This document shows positions 61,890 through 64,000 of a stretch of DNA of 64,000 nt, one piece after another. A model generated the notes under the pieces. It had not been told where the DNA came from, made no database searches, and was given only the letters and a program-made list of their open reading frames with translations. Positions within the stretch are counted from its first letter, which is position 1. Each line of letters begins with the position of its first letter. The position numbers and the translations under genes were made by a program. This stretch comes from an uncultured Paracoccaceae bacterium (GTDB lineage Bacteria; Pseudomonadota; Alphaproteobacteria; Rhodobacterales; Rhodobacteraceae): assembly GCA_947500135.1 (NCBI GenBank), contig CANMQX010000003.1:62001-126000 (forward strand), in the 5' to 3' direction.

Positions 61890-62828
61890 GTGGAGAGCAA
61901 AGCCGTCATCCTATCCGCGCCGAAACAGCTGGCGTTGGGACATGTGGGCATCACGCCGCCTGCCGCGGATGATATTGTTGTGGCCGTCCGGCATTCAGGT
62001 ATTTCGACTGGCACAGAAAAACTGTTCTGGTCCGGTGACATGCCGCCCTTTCCCGGAATGGGCTACCCCCTGATCCCCGGCTATGAGGCCGCTGGCGAAG
62101 TGATCGAAGCCGGTGCAGATAGCGGTTTTCGCGTTGGTGAACATGTATTTGTGCCCGGTGCCAGCTGCTATGAAGGCGCGCATGGGCTGTTTGGCGCGGC
62201 CGCCGAAACACTGGTGACCAAAGCGGCGCGCGCCACGCGGATCGACCGGGGCTTGGGTGCCGCAGGTGCGTTGCTGGCCTTGGCCGCAACAGCCCGGCAT
62301 GCGATGGCCGGACCTGGCAAAGCGGTTCCCGACTTGATTGTTGGGCATGGTGTGCTTGGCCGCCTTCTGGCTCGGTTGACCATTGCCGCAGGTGCGCCCG
62401 CACCCACGGTATGGGAAATTGACCCCGCCCGGATGGATGGCGCAGATGGCTATGCGGTTGTGACGCCCGATACCGACGAACGCCACGACTACATGTCGAT
62501 TTACGATGCCTCGGGTCAGGGCGATCTGTTGAATGACCTGATCGGGCGTATCGGCAAGGGCGGCGAAATTGTTCTTGCCGGGTTCTATACAGCACCACTG
62601 CAATTCGCATTTCCGCCCGCTTTCATGAAGGAAGCGCGCCTGCGGATCAGTGCCGAATGGGCCGCCGATGACATGATCGCCACCAAAGCACTGGTGGAGG
62701 CCGGGGTGCTGGAACTGGCTGATTTGATCACACACAGGCAACCGGCAGCGGCGGCAGCGAAGGCATATGAAACCGCCTTTACCGATCCGGCCTGCCTGAA
62801 AATGATTCTGAACTGGGGTGCGGCATGA
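61890..62828 (+). CDS. bchC: Bacteriochlorophyllide a dehydrogenase BchC
   Basis: BchC oxidises the 3-hydroxyethyl group to 3-acetyl, a late bacteriochlorophyll step. The 312-residue protein is a medium-chain dehydrogenase: [33 protein letters not shown] in the catalytic half and [16 protein letters not shown] in the NAD-binding half. The GTG at 61890 follows GAGGGAGA; a GTG at 61869 is less well placed. The stop overlaps bchX (ATGA). Confidence 0.94.
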   Translation: MESKAVILSAPKQLALGHVGITPPAADDIVVAVRHSGISTGTEKLFWSGDMPPFPGMGYPLIPGYEAAGEVIEAGADSGFRVGEHVFVPGASCYEGAHGLFGAAAETLVTKAARATRIDRGLGAAGALLALAATARHAMAGPGKAVPDLIVGHGVLGRLLARLTIAAGAPAPTVWEIDPARMDGADGYAVVTPDTDERHDYMSIYDASGQGDLLNDLIGRIGKGGEIVLAGFYTAPLQFAFPPAFMKEARLRISAEWAADDMIATKALVEAGVLELADLITHRQPAAAAAKAYETAFTDPACLKMILNWGAA

Positions 62829-63829
62829 AAGATGAAATTCCAAACCTGAAGGATTTCGACAAACGCCTGCGGGATGAAGCGGCAGAAGAGCCAACGCTTG
62901 AGGTACCACAAGGCGAACCGACCTCCAAAACCCAGATCATCGCGATTTATGGCAAGGGCGGCATCGGCAAATCCTTCACCCTGGCCAACCTGTCACACAT
63001 GATGGCCGAGATGGGCAAACGGGTGCTGCTGATCGGATGTGACCCAAAATCTGACACCACCAGCCTGCTATTTGGTGGCAAGGCCTGCCCAACGATCATC
63101 GAGACCTCTGCCAAGAAAAAGATAGCCGGTGAAGAGGTTCAGATCGGAGATGTCTGTTTCAAACGCGGCGGCGTCTTTGCCATGGAACTTGGCGGCCCAG
63201 AGGTGGGTCGCGGCTGTGGTGGCCGTGGGATCATCCACGGGTTTGAACTTCTCGAAAAACTGGGGTTCCACGACTGGGACTTTGATTATGTGCTTCTCGA
63301 CTTTCTTGGGGACGTCGTCTGTGGCGGCTTCGGTCTGCCCATCGCGCGCGATATGGCGCAGAAGGTTATCCTGGTCGGCTCAAATGATCTGCAATCCCTA
63401 TATGTTGCGAACAATGTCTGCTCCGCTGTCGAATACTTCCGCAAGCTTGGCGGTAATGTTGGGGTGGCCGGGTTGGTCATCAATAAAGACGACGGGACCG
63501 GAGAAGCCCAAGCCTTCGCCGAGGCAGTCAACGTTCCTGTCCTTGCTGCAATTCCACAAGACGATGACCTGAGGAAAAAATCGGCCAATTACCAGATCGT
63601 CGGTACCCACGAAAGCCAATGGGGCACGATGTTTGAAGGACTGGCCGAAGCCGTGGGCGTGGCCCCACCGGTGCGCCCGACACCATTGGATCAGGACGGC
63701 TTGCTCGGCCTGTTCGACGCCAAGGATACCGGCGGCGACTATCAACTGATCCCCGCAACCGATGTCGATATGCGCGGCAAGAATGCCAAACCCAAAGAGT
63801 CGCTGGAGGTCATTTATGACGATGCCTGA
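62825..63829 (+). CDS. bchX: Chlorophyllide reductase iron protein BchX
   Basis: BchX is the NifH-like ATPase of chlorophyllide reductase, feeding electrons to BchYZ. The 334-residue protein has an N-terminal extension of about 38 residues, then [41 protein letters not shown]. The cluster-binding cysteines are in GRGCGGRG and [10 protein letters not shown]. It differs from BchL by the KSFT P-loop and the extension. Overlaps bchC upstream and bchY downstream. Confidence 0.96.
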   Translation: MKDEIPNLKDFDKRLRDEAAEEPTLEVPQGEPTSKTQIIAIYGKGGIGKSFTLANLSHMMAEMGKRVLLIGCDPKSDTTSLLFGGKACPTIIETSAKKKIAGEEVQIGDVCFKRGGVFAMELGGPEVGRGCGGRGIIHGFELLEKLGFHDWDFDYVLLDFLGDVVCGGFGLPIARDMAQKVILVGSNDLQSLYVANNVCSAVEYFRKLGGNVGVAGLVINKDDGTGEAQAFAEAVNVPVLAAIPQDDDLRKKSANYQIVGTHESQWGTMFEGLAEAVGVAPPVRPTPLDQDGLLGLFDAKDTGGDYQLIPATDVDMRGKNAKPKESLEVIYDDA

Positions 63830-64000
63830 CGACCAGCGGCAAGGCTATGAGGTCGGTTATGATGATGCTGGCAATGTCCAGATCATCGAAGGCGCGGCCC
63901 GGTCAGAGGTCCCGGATCAGGTCCGCGACGCCGTTGCGTTGGAAGGCGGCTGTACTGCCGGTGCCGACACCATGGAGGCTGCCGCGCGGGCCGCAGGTAA
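63816..64000 (+). CDS. bchY: Chlorophyllide reductase subunit BchY (3' truncated)
   Basis: Only the first 61 codons are present. The ATG at 63816 has GGAGG six bases upstream and lies inside the end of bchX; a second ATG is two codons on. The visible part is acidic (GYEVGYDDAGNVQIIEGAA) and reaches EGGCTAGADTMEAAARAAG. The assignment rests mainly on position after bchX; about 85-90 percent of the protein is outside the window. Confidence 0.85.
   Translation, partial: MTMPDDQRQGYEVGYDDAGNVQIIEGAARSEVPDQVRDAVALEGGCTAGADTMEAAARAAG

Overview
The window is a piece of an alphaproteobacterial chromosome, most likely an aerobic anoxygenic phototroph of the Roseobacter group (Rhodobacteraceae). Reasons: the gene order bchL-bchM-lhaA-puhABC-orf-acsF-puhE-hemA-cycA, bchO-bchD-bchI next to crtA (spheroidene pathway), the O2-dependent cyclase AcsF, a bc1 iron-sulfur protein close in length and sequence to the Rhodobacter one, and widespread ATGA stop/start overlaps. 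The species cannot be named from sequence alone.

Layout. (1) 1-17376: first block of the photosynthesis gene cluster. The rightward run is bchL (5' end cut off), bchM, lhaA, puhA, puhB, puhC, a small unknown gene, acsF, puhE, hemA and cytochrome c2. A leftward class A beta-lactamase gene follows, then leftward crtA-bchI-bchD-bchO, then rightward crtI-crtB-tspO. (2) 17377-57272: about 40 kb of non-photosynthesis DNA. It holds a peptide/nickel-type ABC transporter with an Rrf2 regulator, a Zur-linked zinc uptake operon, adenine deaminase and AMP nucleosidase, HU, GDP-mannose and polysaccharide export genes, the cytochrome bc1 operon petABC, thiBPQ under a TPP riboswitch, aroC, two RTX proteins, phosphomannomutase and a DUF2793 protein. 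(3) 57273-64000: second photosynthesis block, leftward crtD-crtC, rightward crtE-crtF, then bchC-bchX-bchY (3' end cut off). In related phototrophs tspO/crtB normally lies next to crtC, so the 40 kb segment appears to split the cluster.

Within the segment, 49770-53048 is a complete mobile element: an IS1595-family transposase between inverted repeats, flanked by an 8-bp target duplication (GACTTAAC). Its passengers are a membrane protein, a DUF6471 protein, a 141-residue protein and a well-formed tRNA gene. The tRNA resembles tRNA-Cys (U73, matching D-arm layout) but has a CGC anticodon, and a terminator follows it. This is the most unusual finding in the window.

Regulation visible in the sequence: paired PpsR/CrtJ boxes (TGT-N12-ACA) between crtA and crtI, between crtD and crtE, and upstream of bchC; a perfect AT-rich palindrome upstream of zur; a TPP riboswitch before thiB; and several Rho-independent terminators and intercistronic hairpins.
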